From contig JAIWNF010000050.1 of NCBI GenBank assembly GCA_025093555.1, forward strand, positions 248,001 to 312,000: 64,000 nt of DNA. The letters run 5' to 3'. The notes beneath the pieces are model-generated. The model was not told where the DNA came from, ran no database searches, and saw only the letters and a program-made list of their open reading frames with translations. Each line of letters opens with the position of its first letter. Within the stretch, counting starts at the first letter, position 1. The translations under genes were made by a program, and so were the position numbers. This DNA is from Circinella umbellata (lineage: Eukaryota > Mucoromycota > Mucoromycetes > Mucorales > Lichtheimiaceae). This document shows, piece after piece, positions 50,988-63,619 of the stretch.

Positions 50988-52700
50988 TTAATTAGAGTTA
51001 GTATTTTTCCTTTTTTTTTGAGCGGGTATTGAGGTGAAGCAGTGAGGAATTGGAAGATTATTGTCGTTGTTGGGCTTTTTGAATCCATAACGTGGAGCTC
51101 CCGCGTTTTCTCGTTCGCTGTCAATATTTTTCAAAGTAGTTTCCATTTGAAGTCTAGTACCATATATTGTTGCAAGGATCGGTTTTATTAGTTGGATGAA
51201 ATTCTCAGGTCGTTCTGGATATTGTAGTTCGATTGGAAATCTGGATACTCGACATACATAACCCTTTGGGTTATCGATTACAAGCTGGTTCAGATAAATT
51301 CCTGAAAAAAAAATAGAAAATGCCAGAGAAATTAACCTCATACAATAATCACTCAATAGTAAATAATATAATACCTGAAATGTTCAATCCACATGTAATA
51401 ATTTTACTTTGATTTCCTGGAGATAATTTCATTAATCGCAATAGCATGTCTTTCATAGTCTTTGGTACTTTCAATTCAAGTTCGTTGATAGACTTGTTGC
51501 TTTCAGTTGTTGATTTTAGCCCGACTTCAGTAGTGCCCAATTCTTTCATTGTAGCGGGCGTGAAGAATGAAAGCATGTTCAATGGACTGTACAAATATTT
51601 CGTTTATCAAACGGATTTGCGTATTCCTTTATCCTAGCGTATTTCCCCAATTCGAATTGGGGAATTCGCTAGGAGATTACCACAATTGGTAAATCCAAGA
51701 CTGATTTAGAATTCTTGATGTGGAAAACCCCCAAGCAATACTGCCGGGGATGCTTTAAAAAGGGCCAAAAACGCGACATTGTGCCTTGTTTTCAGACCCT
51801 CTTTTACGTAAGGCAGGCGCATATCTTGCATTTTACCCATCATGTCTAAAGGAAACCCCCCCAGTTATTATTACTTATTCCTTTAAAATCGCCATAGTGT
51901 GGCTGTTAATAAAAAGAGATCTTTTGAATGTACCTCGTGACACTGATGTTAATGCTATGATCAAAACATAAATATATTGGTCTCCAAATTCTATGTAATA
52001 AGTCGCTTTCTGATTTTACTTCTTTGTCGAAGAAACCGCAATAATAAAGTTCGAGCCCATTTATAATAGATTGTTTTAACCAATACAAATCAGAATCTTT
52101 TTTTGGAGTAGGATTTTCCTCGTTGACTTTGTTAAAGAGATCATCAAGATCAGTCTAGATTACATTTGAGCAAAAAAATTGATTAATGTTCGTTACTATT
52201 ATTTTTATTGTTATGTTTTTTATCCTACCAAGCCTTCAAATTTTTGCAAGTACTCGATCATTTTTGGAGTCAATGGCGGGAGTTGTGGTGGACTGGTGTT
52301 GCTGATTTCTTCCCTTTCTTCTTCTGTAAAATAATTATCCCACACAGGATCTAAAGGATCCATAATAATTGAATGCGCTCCTCTAATATACAAATTATGG
52401 CTATCAATTTTTTCGAATGGTGGGTATCAACATGTGTAATAGAGAATGATATAAAAAATACACTTACTGCTCAACTTTATAATCTTTCGTGCATCTTTCC
52501 ATCACCTTTTCAACCTTTCTGCCCGTTTTGAGAGTCCACATGTTTTTTTCTTTTAGATTTTTATATATAGACTCCACATACGCTTGTTCTGTGTTTGAGA
52601 GCACGTGGCGAGACGTCTTATTACTACTTTTACTAATATTTGAGTTCGTCGTGACTACTGGAGTTGTTGTTGAACCTCCATCGAACTATAATATGGTTTA
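50988..52700 (-). pseudogene. Mucorales-type expanded-family protein of unknown function, apparently broken
   Basis: Minus-strand blocks in order: SRHVLSNTEQAYVESIYKNL, then KEKNMWTLKTGRKVEKVMER (about 52640-52500); IMDPLDPVWDNYFTEEEREE (about 52368); DLYWLKQSIINGLELYYCGF, then LLHRIWRPIYLCFDHSINIS (52110-51920). After a gap come VPKTMKDMLLRLMKLSPGNQ, SKIITCGLNISG and, in the last exon, GYVCRVSRFPIELQYPERPE. From memory, this series (RIW...FD, then MKDML, then a hydrophobic G-rich strand) resembles a very large family of unknown function in Mucorales genomes. The segment expected between the blocks is missing (51600-51915) and is replaced by non-coding sequence with a palindrome. The 5' end is uncertain. 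The function is not known. Confidence 0.55.
51632..51674. repeat. 43-bp near-perfect palindrome
   Basis: TCCTAGCG at one end and CGCTAGGA at the other, with the perfect centre CCCCAATTCGAATTGGGG. The arms differ only by a TATTT/AATT difference between end and centre. It lies in the coding gap of the broken minus-strand gene. Confidence 0.75.
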
Positions 52701-52839
52701 AAGAAATATTATCAAAAAAGTATAGTGTTAGGAATACATTTTGTTAAATTATCTACAGTGTCATTGCAAAAGAATGAAGGAAGATAATAAGATCGCGTAG
52801 CTCAAAGTATCGAGCCAAAATACAAATTGGGTAGAAGTA

Positions 52840-53090
52840 GAATAAAACAAATGAAACGCGTCAAAATTACAAACAGTACGTTTCAAAAGAAACAAAAAAA
52901 AACCAAAAGAGAGAACGTACCTCTTCTTGCCTATCAATGTTATCATTGTCTTCCGCAGCCCAATGGTGCTTACTTTTGTAAATTTCAAAAGTGTGCCTGT
53001 CTAAATGAAGCTTACTTTCAGCAATGCACGAACGTGAGTGTCCGTCGCATTAGAGCCGATAGCTTCTACTCGGCAAGCTTTAACGTATAA
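52840..53090 (+). pseudogene. Orphan cysteine-cluster fragment
   Basis: A plus-strand frame with KRENVPLLAYQCYHCLPQPN, then GAYFCKFQKCACLNEAYFQQ and CTNVSVRRIRADSF, ending in a stop at 53090. The CxxC...CxxxCxC...C pattern is a plausible zinc-binding module. It lies opposite the 5' side of the broken minus-strand gene and next to the transposase-like gene. No flanking exons were found. I do not recognise the family. Confidence 0.3.
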
Positions 53091-53100
53091 GTTGAACTAT

Positions 53101-53896
53101 TTCTTGTTCAACTTATTGCCAATCCGTGAATTTTCAACTAGAAATGCTTTATTTTTTTGACAAAATCCTTAAAAGTGGGATTTTCATTTCTGCTGAAATA
53201 TTCTTGAAATTCTATTTTTTTTTATTTGTGTATATGTTAATATAGTTTTTATATAAACACAGTATTAAAACAAGTCGAATATAACATACTTTCAACGTGG
53301 TGACTACTAGGGATCTTGATACAATCCGGACTGTCCACACCAATCCGTTTTCCACACAGTTTGGATCGGAAAAAGGAAAGAGATTGATTATTTGATTATG
53401 CAATATTCTTATGTCCAGGCAGCTTAACTTTGAAGCCCCCCATTGAAAGTTTGAAATTTCAAGCCCAAAATTTTACTATAGGTAAGTGACGAAATCAAGT
53501 GATGGAGGTAATTTTTTTCTTCCTTTTTTTTTAATTATTGATCATCTTTAAAAAAATTAAGTTAATGTATAATGAAGAAAAGAAATAGACCTGGCATTAT
53601 CAAAAGACAGAAAGTATTTGTCTTTTTATTGAAGATAAGTTCAAGAAGAAGAAAAAAAATTGGCGGGTCTGAAGTGCCTGGGCCCAAAAATTAGCGAATC
53701 AATTTTTGAGATAGTCTCTGAAACAATGTCAAACAGCCTATCAAATTGTGAGATAGTCTCTTTTGTACTACGCGAAAAAAGCGTGCTTTTCATACCCCTC
53801 TCTTTTTTGCATTGACAATATCAAAATAAAAGAGGCCAATAGGCACCTGTCACTTTATTTCTTTTTCCTTTTTGTTTTATACTTTTTTTAATAAAA
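53101..53896. other. Upstream region of the transposase-like gene
   Basis: About 800 bp without a gene. It contains two identical 13-bp words (TGAGATAGTCTCT) at 53707-53719 and 53749-53761 and a pyrimidine-rich leader just before 53897. Confidence 0.45.
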
Positions 53897-56800
53897 ATGA
53901 ATACTGGAAGCCCGTTTAAATTTAATACAAAGCAAAGAGGAAGAAAAAAGGGTGGTGCTAATCCAAATGGTGGCAGACATAAAAAGCAAGTAGCAGGTCA
54001 AACATCTTTAAATTTTGGATCAGCTCTACCATCCATTGATCATCAAGAAGCTAGCAATTCCGCTTCTAAAACGGTTCGTCAAAATATTTAATAAAACATC
54101 GTGAAAAGTATTTTTTTAACAGTAGGACATGTATAATGTAATATAGAGTTCTCGTCAACAAAATATCCCTATAGTATCGAGCGATGATAATGTTCCTTCA
54201 TCATCAAACAATAGTGATATATCTTTATCATTCGACAGTAACATAGATGATAGAGTGCCTAACTCTGGAAACAATGTGAGTAGGCTTGTGTGGCTCTAAC
54301 AAAATAAAAGCTTATAGTGTATAAAATGCTAACCAACTTTATACTTTCAATATAGCCCGAGGCAACAGTTGATAATAACATTTGTACCATTGGTACTTTG
54401 TCACGAAACACGGAAGTGGAAGATATGCCTCAATGTGACGACGATGATGATAGCAGCAGTGAAGCAGAAGATGATCTAACGGTAGAAGATGATAGTACTA
54501 ATTATGTGGAGGCTCCAATTCTCACCGAGTATTTTGAGAAGTTACAAAACCGTATAGTTAAGGATGGCAAGCAAGGTCCACGAGAATATGATCAGAATCA
54601 TAATACTTTTTGGATTGAACCACCTTCTCCATATTTTGCATTATACTCTGGGCCTGCTGATCCTAAAAAGTTATATCACCCTCGTGTTTTTCTTTGGTCA
54701 CCTCATCGTTTAATTACTACAATGTTAAAGTGTCCCGATTGTAAACAAAAACTAAACAGTAAAGGATTTAATAGCGACCCACGTGCTCGTCGAGTTGTAG
54801 ACATTGATAGGTAATAATTCTAGTCTACGTTTTCGATTAATCGAAAACTAACATATATATCTTTCTTTAGTTGCTTCTACATCATGTCTTCAAGGTATCG
54901 ATGCACCAATAAAAGTTGTAAGACTAGTTTAAACGCACATGACAGTCGAATTATGGAACAGTTGCCATCGCATCTTCAAGCTGAATTTCCAGCATATTTA
55001 ACTCATCGAAGTGCTGTGTCCAAACACCTTGGCGATCTACTGCGTATAGTTATGCAAAATGGTATGGGTGTCCATAGGTTACAACGAGCTTTACGAGAAT
55101 TCCATACACTAAGACATGCCAGACTCCATTTACAATACCTAAACTCACTTGTGCATCGTCAAAAATACCCAACCTTTCATGATATCCCTCGTGGTAATAA
55201 TCCAATTATATACAAACGTTTTTCAAGTTTCAAAGATCCAGAAGGATATGCAGGTTATGTACCTTCAACTGGATACTTGCGACTAGTGTATACAGCACTT
55301 ATCGACCAATTACAACCATTGATGGATAAAGAGTTGGCTATCCTTGGTGGGATTATTCTTAAAGGTGACCATTCCTTTAAAGTACCAAAGCATATGGCAA
55401 AACTTGGAGGATCATCCGCGTTCACTGCATTATATACCCTTTGTAACGAGTATGAAGAAATACGTCTCCAACTTTTAGTTCCAACAAAATCAACCACTCA
55501 TCTTGAAGCACCGTTGAAGGAAATGATGCATTCGTATCGTTTGTATAACCATCAGCAACCAGATCTATTTTTTACGGACAATGTAAAGGGTGATCGTCGT
55601 CTGCTTGAACGGTCTTTACCGTCTCTCAAACGTACACTTCATACCAATAATACCCATACTCATAATATCCAACAATCAACAAACGAAGATCATCAAAACC
55701 ATCCAGTACCGTTTTTACAATTGCCCAGTAGTGTCTCAGTCAATCTTGTTCAAACCAACGAGCAAGTTGATCAAGCCGTTCAAGCCATCCGAAACAAATC
55801 CGACGGTATAAGTGATTCTCTTGTGGTTGGTTTTGACTGTGAATGGAACTACAATCCAATAACCAATGCTACTGGAAAGGTTTCTTTGATACAAGTTGCA
55901 TGTGCAGATTCAGTTTGGTTATTTCGTATCAAATCATCTGAAGGTGTTCCACGTGCTCTGGCGTTATTAATTAGTGATTCGACTATAGTGAAAGCTGGTC
56001 GAAATGTAAAAGGTGATTTAAAAAAGCTTAACCGTGATTTTGGCATAGCTTGGAAAGGTGCTTTGGAGCTTGGTGCGTTTTGCCGACGTCGAGGTGCTAT
56101 TGAGCGTGGTACTTTGGGTCTATCAGACATATCTGCACTTGTGCTTGGTGGTAAATTGTCTAAAGATTCGAATTTGCGTTTAAGTGATTGGGAATCCGGC
56201 GCATTAGACGAGAATCAGGTGATGTATGCTGCCCTTGATGCTTGGGCATCATTCAAAATATTTGAATCGGTCAAGGATCTCAACGTTTTTGGAAAGATCC
56301 TCCCGATTATATACCCGCTGGTCTCCATTGCTCTTTGCAATATCTTGGAAGTCCTGTAGCATTTGGTCATATTGCTGAACAAGTGACTCAAGATAACCAA
56401 ACTAATTCGGTGGAGATTCCATTTACTGTTACAAGAGTTGGGATCCCTGGTGCATTGGTGATGACAAAAGAAGGTGAAGCTAAAACTTTGTCAGAATTTG
56501 GATGCCCTCCTTTTGTTATTCCAGTCCCGATTTCTCTACTTCGTACCGAAAACCCCGATCAGTGTATACCATCACCTTCCTTAATACCAAGTGAAAATGA
56601 TACCTCCGTAGTTCCTGAACGTAATCCTGATGAATATAGAGAAACAAACGATGATTATATCGAAACAGCATCAATTGCTACGTCCTCTTCTTCATCTGAC
56701 AATGATTCCAATGATATACCAATTGCGCATGAATTAATTTCTACAGCAGGATCACAATATCTTCCAAATTTGACATCAGAACAGCAATATACCCAGTCCC

Positions 56801-58619
56801 CTAATCCAAGAATTTTAAAAGATATTTTTCATCTCATGGATATGATCAAAGTTCCAAAAAAGCACCTTTTGGCTAAAGAATTCAAACGTCGTTTCCGAGA
56901 TGCTATATTTGTTGCTAATAGTGAAGACCGTAACCGAATAGAAAAACATTTACGAACAATTGGCCATTCATGGGATTACATGCTGACTAAAAATCCTGCT
57001 TGGGTTTTGCGCCGATGTAGAAGAACAGTTCCTCAGCCTGAAGATTTATACCCTGTCGTTCAAAATCTTTTTGCTGAATATGGTCCATTAGAATGTGATA
57101 CCACTAGAAAACCTCTTTTTGACCATGAAACATGGAAGCAAGCACGTAATGTTCTGAAGGCTATACGTATGGGAGAAGTATCAGACCCACCAGAAATACC
57201 ATTATATTTTGAAATGGGGGTAGATAAAAACAATCTTCCAATGTATCGATGTAGTAGAGGTACTAATTCTCTTGAAGGAGGTGTGCATCAAAACATAATC
57301 CGAAAGTTTGGCTCGTTCGGTGCTGGCCCACATATGACCAACTGTATGTTAGCGGATTACCGATTACGGCACAATATTGATGTATGTATTTGTACAAAAA
57401 CCAACCAACCTAAATACTAGAATTAGAATTATTTATTAATTTTTTGTCCTGATATTCTTTTTTTTAAACTGTAGGTTGGATCAAAAAATAGACATGGTAG
57501 AAAACATTTAGGTCATTATGATCCGTGGTTAACACAAACTATCTCCAACTTAGAAGAGTCATTGCCATTGGATGATAAATCTAAAAAAAGATACGATCCA
57601 TCAGCATCTCTCATAGTCAAGAATGCTTTGAAATTACGTAAATCTGATGAGACATTTGGTATCACACCTTTTCCACAGGAGATTGCTAGTAATATACACA
57701 TCGATACTGTTAGCACGGAGAACAACAATAATCATGGTTTAGATCCATTATTACCAATCAGATTAAGTACGCGATTAGTGTTGCCAATTGGAGCTACAAG
57801 TAACCAAAAAGGAAAAATGTACAAGTATATTGCTTCAAGGTTAAAAACCAGATATGCTGTAACTCCTATTCATACCCGCCAGGAACTCGTTTTATTTTCA
57901 AATATAATGCCCAGAAGCACAGATATACCAATTGATTGGAACAAAAAGCCCAACAATGGAATAGTAACCATGCTAATGGTAATGATATATTCTATAAAAC
58001 ACCTGAAATTCTCAAATCACACCACAAATCTTGGTTTCTGGTCAAGTAATAGACCGTACAATTACCAGAAATAGCACCGAATTGATAACCATGAGGGAAC
58101 AGTTGCAATCTCCTAGTCGAAGCAATGATATAATTTACCACCACCTCCAAATATACCAACTGATGCAACAATTACTTTATCGAATACCAACTCCTTTGTG
58201 CTTCCACCTCCTATATTATCCAATGGCGTATCAAATTCTTCTTTATCAATAATTCCAGCTCAACGGCCCCATTCAACATCTACACGCCAACAACAGCACG
58301 AGCCTTTCGTTCCGCAGGGTATACAGCCGTACATTCCACAAGATATACGATACTATCCGGCACCAACTTCAGGCCACTTCAACCACCCCCTCATTTACAC
58401 CGCAATACCACCATCAGTGCCACCAGCAACGCTAATACTCCCACAACATTCCATATATCTTTATCACCTAATGTACTCACACATCGCTCATCATCAACTG
58501 TAGTCCCTATTTCGACATGGGAATTACCACGAAAACGTACACGTACTTGTAGATGTGGCCTTGCAAACTGTAAAGGGCGCGCACAATCAAAGCTATGCCA
58601 AAATCGCAATCCTTCATAA
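53897..58619 (+). pseudogene. DDE-transposase-like protein with embedded DEDDy 3'-5' exonuclease, frame-broken
   Basis: The start MNTGSPFKFNTKQRGRKKGG is basic; three small exons lead to an acidic stretch. Blocks in order: a DUF6729-like zinc/recognition region (WSPHRLITTMLKCPDCKQKL, GFNSDPRARRVVDID, YRCTNKSCKTSLNAHDSRIM); a first RNase-H-like part with GDHSFKV (Asp codon 55367) and FFTDNVKGD (Asp codon 55577); then an exonuclease domain with GFDCEW (55835/55841), GRNVKGDLKKL (56015) and YAALDA (Tyr 56225, Asp 56237), so D-E-D-D plus Tyr are all kept. After a frame change at about 56288 come WKDPPDYIPAGL and RGTNSLEGGVHQN (Glu codon 57274). After an intron (about 57381-57475) comes GSKNRHGRKHLGHYDPWL. 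Further frame changes occur at about 57965 and beyond 58045. The end has TCRCGLANCKGRAQSKLC. This is probably a transposon-derived gene. Confidence 0.72.
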
Positions 58620-59192
58620 CCCCAAAAAAAATATTTTTATATTTTTTATAATCAAACATATATACCAATAACGTTCTGTGCTTCTTTTTTTCAAAAATAA
58701 TCTATTCAATTTTCCTTTTATATCGTTGCATCACCATATAATTACTCTTTCTTTTGTACTTGATAAAAAAGCTTTGATTTGCTTAGCTCAAATATAATAA
58801 ATTAAACTCGCATAGTAGTAATATCAATTACGTATATATTTCTTTATTTTTCCATACATAATGACATGCTTAGCTACTGTGTGTATATCATGGAATTTTT
58901 AAAAGTTGAATATCAATGTTCGTTACTACACATCAATAATTTTTACAAGGGTATCTTTGGTTATAGATATTCTGGTCATCCTCTTTTTTGATATAGTTGA
59001 AACCCATTATTCTGACGAACCCCATATATAAAGTAAAAGGTCTTGATGACGCTTGATATTTTCGCCATGATACTTTTGATTTATCTAAAACCCATATTCT
59101 AACGAACACCATTAACAAAAAGAAGGATTTTGAGGGTGCTACGCACCCCTCAAAATCCTTCTAAAAAATTAAAAGAATTAATTCCATCAGGC
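58620..59192. other. Intergenic with repeated motif and hairpin
   Basis: AT-rich, then two related stretches (59007-59030 and 59090-59112) sharing AAACCCAT-ATTCT-ACGAAC-CCAT, followed by the hairpin at 59121-59162. No gene seen. Confidence 0.5.
59121..59162. repeat. 42-bp hairpin upstream of the Old Yellow Enzyme copy
   Basis: The left arm AGAAGGATTTTGAGGGTGC, loop TAC and right arm GCACCCCTCAAAATCCTTCT pair along their full length with one bulged C. It sits about 70 bp before the point where the enzyme sequence begins without a start codon, and could mark the end of an inserted or deleted element. Confidence 0.8.
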
Positions 59193-60539
<1,347 letters not shown>

Positions 60540-61846
60540 AACAAATACTCTTATATACTGAACTACTTCTTTCTCATTTATTCCCTTATATAATTATTTG
60601 AATAAAACTATTTTTTTTTTGATTAATAAATATTTTGTAATGATATATTTAATGTAGCATAAAACAATGATTTCCATGGCTAATACAATAATAAAAGAAA
60701 TAAGTTCATATATTTTTAAAGGTACTTCTTTGGTTTACTATTATGATTCTTTTGCCTCATTTCACATTTCAACACGAATTTTCATTTACAGCTTTTCTTT
60801 TCCGAATATATCCATTTATAACATTTGACATCCTGTAATAATAGAATATCCTGAAAGATTACTTAATTTGAGTAGGTTTACACGGCTTTATTCTATTCAA
60901 TTATATACTCTTATTTATCATTATAAGCAGAATAGTCACAATAATAAATAATACATAAGAACCCATAAAATATCCATGCAGTTCCTCGTTTTATAATGGA
61001 CAGGGTAATGTGATTTTAATCGAATCGCCCAAAGTCTATGAATATCCATGGTCACACATTATCTATGTAGAAAGGTGTGAAATAAAAAAAAAAGCTTTCA
61101 CGGTTTTCCATTGTAGTTCTCTTATTAAAAAATAAAATATATTTTAGTCATCTTTCATAGAAGAGGGCGGTTTGCCGTGATGCAATTGATAACCAGACAG
61201 CTAGAACATAAAGATAGCTATATTCAAAATGAAAATATACATAAAATTAAAGAATTATATCAAACAGGTAGACAGTGGCTGAAATTCACTGATATTTTAC
61301 CAAGTCTAGAAAAGTTAATCGAGAAATGCTACTGATTTAACTTACTATCTGTTTGGCAGCAAGTCACTTTGCTATGCTTCAGCTCATTGTTACACACTTG
61401 ACATATTTGCTGCAATCACTTTGGGCTAAATTGATAAAATATGTGTCGAAAAAATCACAACACGATATAATGGAATACAATAGAACAAGCAACATCTACA
61501 TCATCGATATTATTGATACTGACAAATCAAACAAGTTTCGAATAATCAAAATATAAGAAGAACTAAATTATGAGATCGTTAAATACAGCCTCACTTGCGC
61601 CATTTGTTCTTTTCAGATAAAATATAGTAAATTTCACCAAGTTGAAACTTATTTTTCCCCATTATAGCTTTTCAGGTACACAAAAATATACTCCGAAATA
61701 AATCACGACAGAGTTGCTGATTAATCTAAACAAAATAATTAATCAGAAAGGTTTATTAATCTACCTGACATTTTTGGAAGCTAAGAGAAGTACAATTTAT
61801 CATCACCAAACAAACATTTTTTTTTTATTATCAAAAAATAACAAAT
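60540..61846. other. Spacer between the two Old Yellow Enzyme copies
   Basis: About 1.3 kb, AT-rich. No gene supported; a plus-strand frame at 61353-61556 has no recognisable family. Confidence 0.45.
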
Positions 61847-62812
61847 ATGGTTTCTAACTCTGCTCTTTTCCAACCCATCAAAGTCGGTAACCACCAACTT
61901 AAACACCGTTTTGTTTTTGCGCCATTGACTCGTTTCCGAAGTGATGAAAACCATGTTCCTACAGACTTACAAGCTGAATATTATTCTCAACGCGCAATAA
62001 AAGGTGGCCTTTTAATCACCGAATCTACTTTTTATTAATGCAAGAAATGCTGGTGCATATCCTAGAGCTCCTGGTATCTATTTAATCAAGAACAAATAAA
62101 TGGCTGGAAAAAAGTTACATCGGCTGTACACAAAAAAGGCGGTATCATCTTTCTTCAGTTGTAAGTAACAAAAAAAAATTACTAGAGCCACTTTCTCTTT
62201 CCCACTCGACTCCCCTCTTTTTTTTAAAAAAAACTTATGTTGACTTATTAACTTTTATATTTATATATCTTAAAAAAAACTTTCATAGATGGCATGTAGG
62301 TCATGCAACCATTTCCCACCTCTTGCCTAACAAGGCTCAACCCGTCTCAGCCTCTAATGTTGCTATCCAAGGATCGTTTATGCTTTCGGCCGATAAGGAT
62401 TATGAAGTTCCTCACTCTTTGTCTATTGATGAAATTGCTGAAAATCACACAGGAATATGTCAAGCAGCCAAAAATACTGTTACTGCCGGTTTTGATGGTT
62501 ATAGAAATCCAGGGTGCCAATGGTTAGTGAAAAGAAAATCTATAAGATTTTCATGAATTTTTTAAATAGATGATACGATATTACCATACATGGATATATT
62601 TTCCTAATTTATTGTATATAATCATACAGGTTTCTTACTGGACCAATTTTTTAAATTTTAAGCTCGAATTTCCGTACTGATCAATATGGTGGCTCAACTG
62701 AGAATCGTGATCGCTTTACTCTTGAAGTTGTCAAAGCTATCAGTGCTGCCATTGGTACTGGACGTGCTGATATCCATTTATTTCCTTGGTCTGGATATCA
62801 GGTAGAATAATA
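61847..62812 (+). pseudogene. Old Yellow Enzyme, copy 2, decayed and 3'-truncated
   Basis: A good start, [20 protein letters not shown], then [20 protein letters not shown], closely matching copy 1. Breaks follow: a frame change at about 62035 in ITESTF (the next frame continues NARNAGAYPRAPGIY), another near 62080, a missing base near EIAE (62438), a change before IQGANG (62505), and FLLDQFFKF followed by a stop in place of the active-site tail (62655). It still shows WHVGHATISHLLPNKAQPVS and [14 protein letters not shown], and ends at FPWSGYQ with an intron donor (62802-62806). The final exon of copy 1 has no counterpart. Clearly a pseudogene of the same family, derived by tandem duplication. 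Confidence 0.88.
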
Positions 62813-63619
62813 ATAGAAATTAATTGTAGGGTTTAGAAGATGAAAAAAAAAAGGGCCATTCATTTGTGTTTTATATAAGACATTATGCATATTATGTTGA
62901 TACATTCAAGTTGAATTAAAGTATCTACTACATAATGGGAAGTATCGTCCATCGATTTACTATTGTTATACGTATAAAGAGAGAGAAGATTCTGAAATAA
63001 TTCTTTTATTCACTATGCATAATAGTGGTAGAGTGTAGAATACTATAGAATTGAAACAACATTATTAAATATTTTATTTGATTAAGATTCCATCACGTAC
63101 ATAGTAAACATATTACAGAGAAGTCTTTCAGATAAAAAAGAAAAAAATCATTGAATTTTTCGTATCTATAACTATTAGTATGAAATACTTGGTTTTATTT
63201 TTTTTTGGCTGATGGCATAGAGATAAATTGAATAGTAATATTATTATACGTAACAAAACTGTTTAATAACTATTGTGTGCTTGTTTCTATGATATTATAC
63301 AACAACCTTGTCTGATCTTTAAAACGTTTTTGATAACAGACTCTCATAATATATACTATACTTTCTAGGTGAGACTTACTATGCGTGGATTCGAACCTAT
63401 TTAAGAGCGATTTGATTTTCTATGATATTTAGATTATTTTGAATATTTTATGTGTATCATGTTATAAAGAATTTTTTGTATGAATCAGATAACTAATATA
63501 TTTTATTTATTTTACCCTAACACAACAACAGTGGATAGTGATGATAAAATAAAGCATATTACTTAAATAAGATCTCTTCTTGTGTTACATTCATTGACAG
63601 GTTTATTATTTTTAACGGT
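62813..63619. other. Intergenic, no gene seen
   Basis: AT-rich. Contains a GGATTCGAACC word at 63390-63400 that resembles a tRNA B-box in reverse, but no tRNA fold could be built around it. Confidence 0.45.

Noticed and set aside
63365..63460. GGATTCGAACC word suggesting a tRNA on the minus strand
   Set aside because: The T-stem outside the word does not pair, and no acceptor, D-arm or anticodon stem can be formed.
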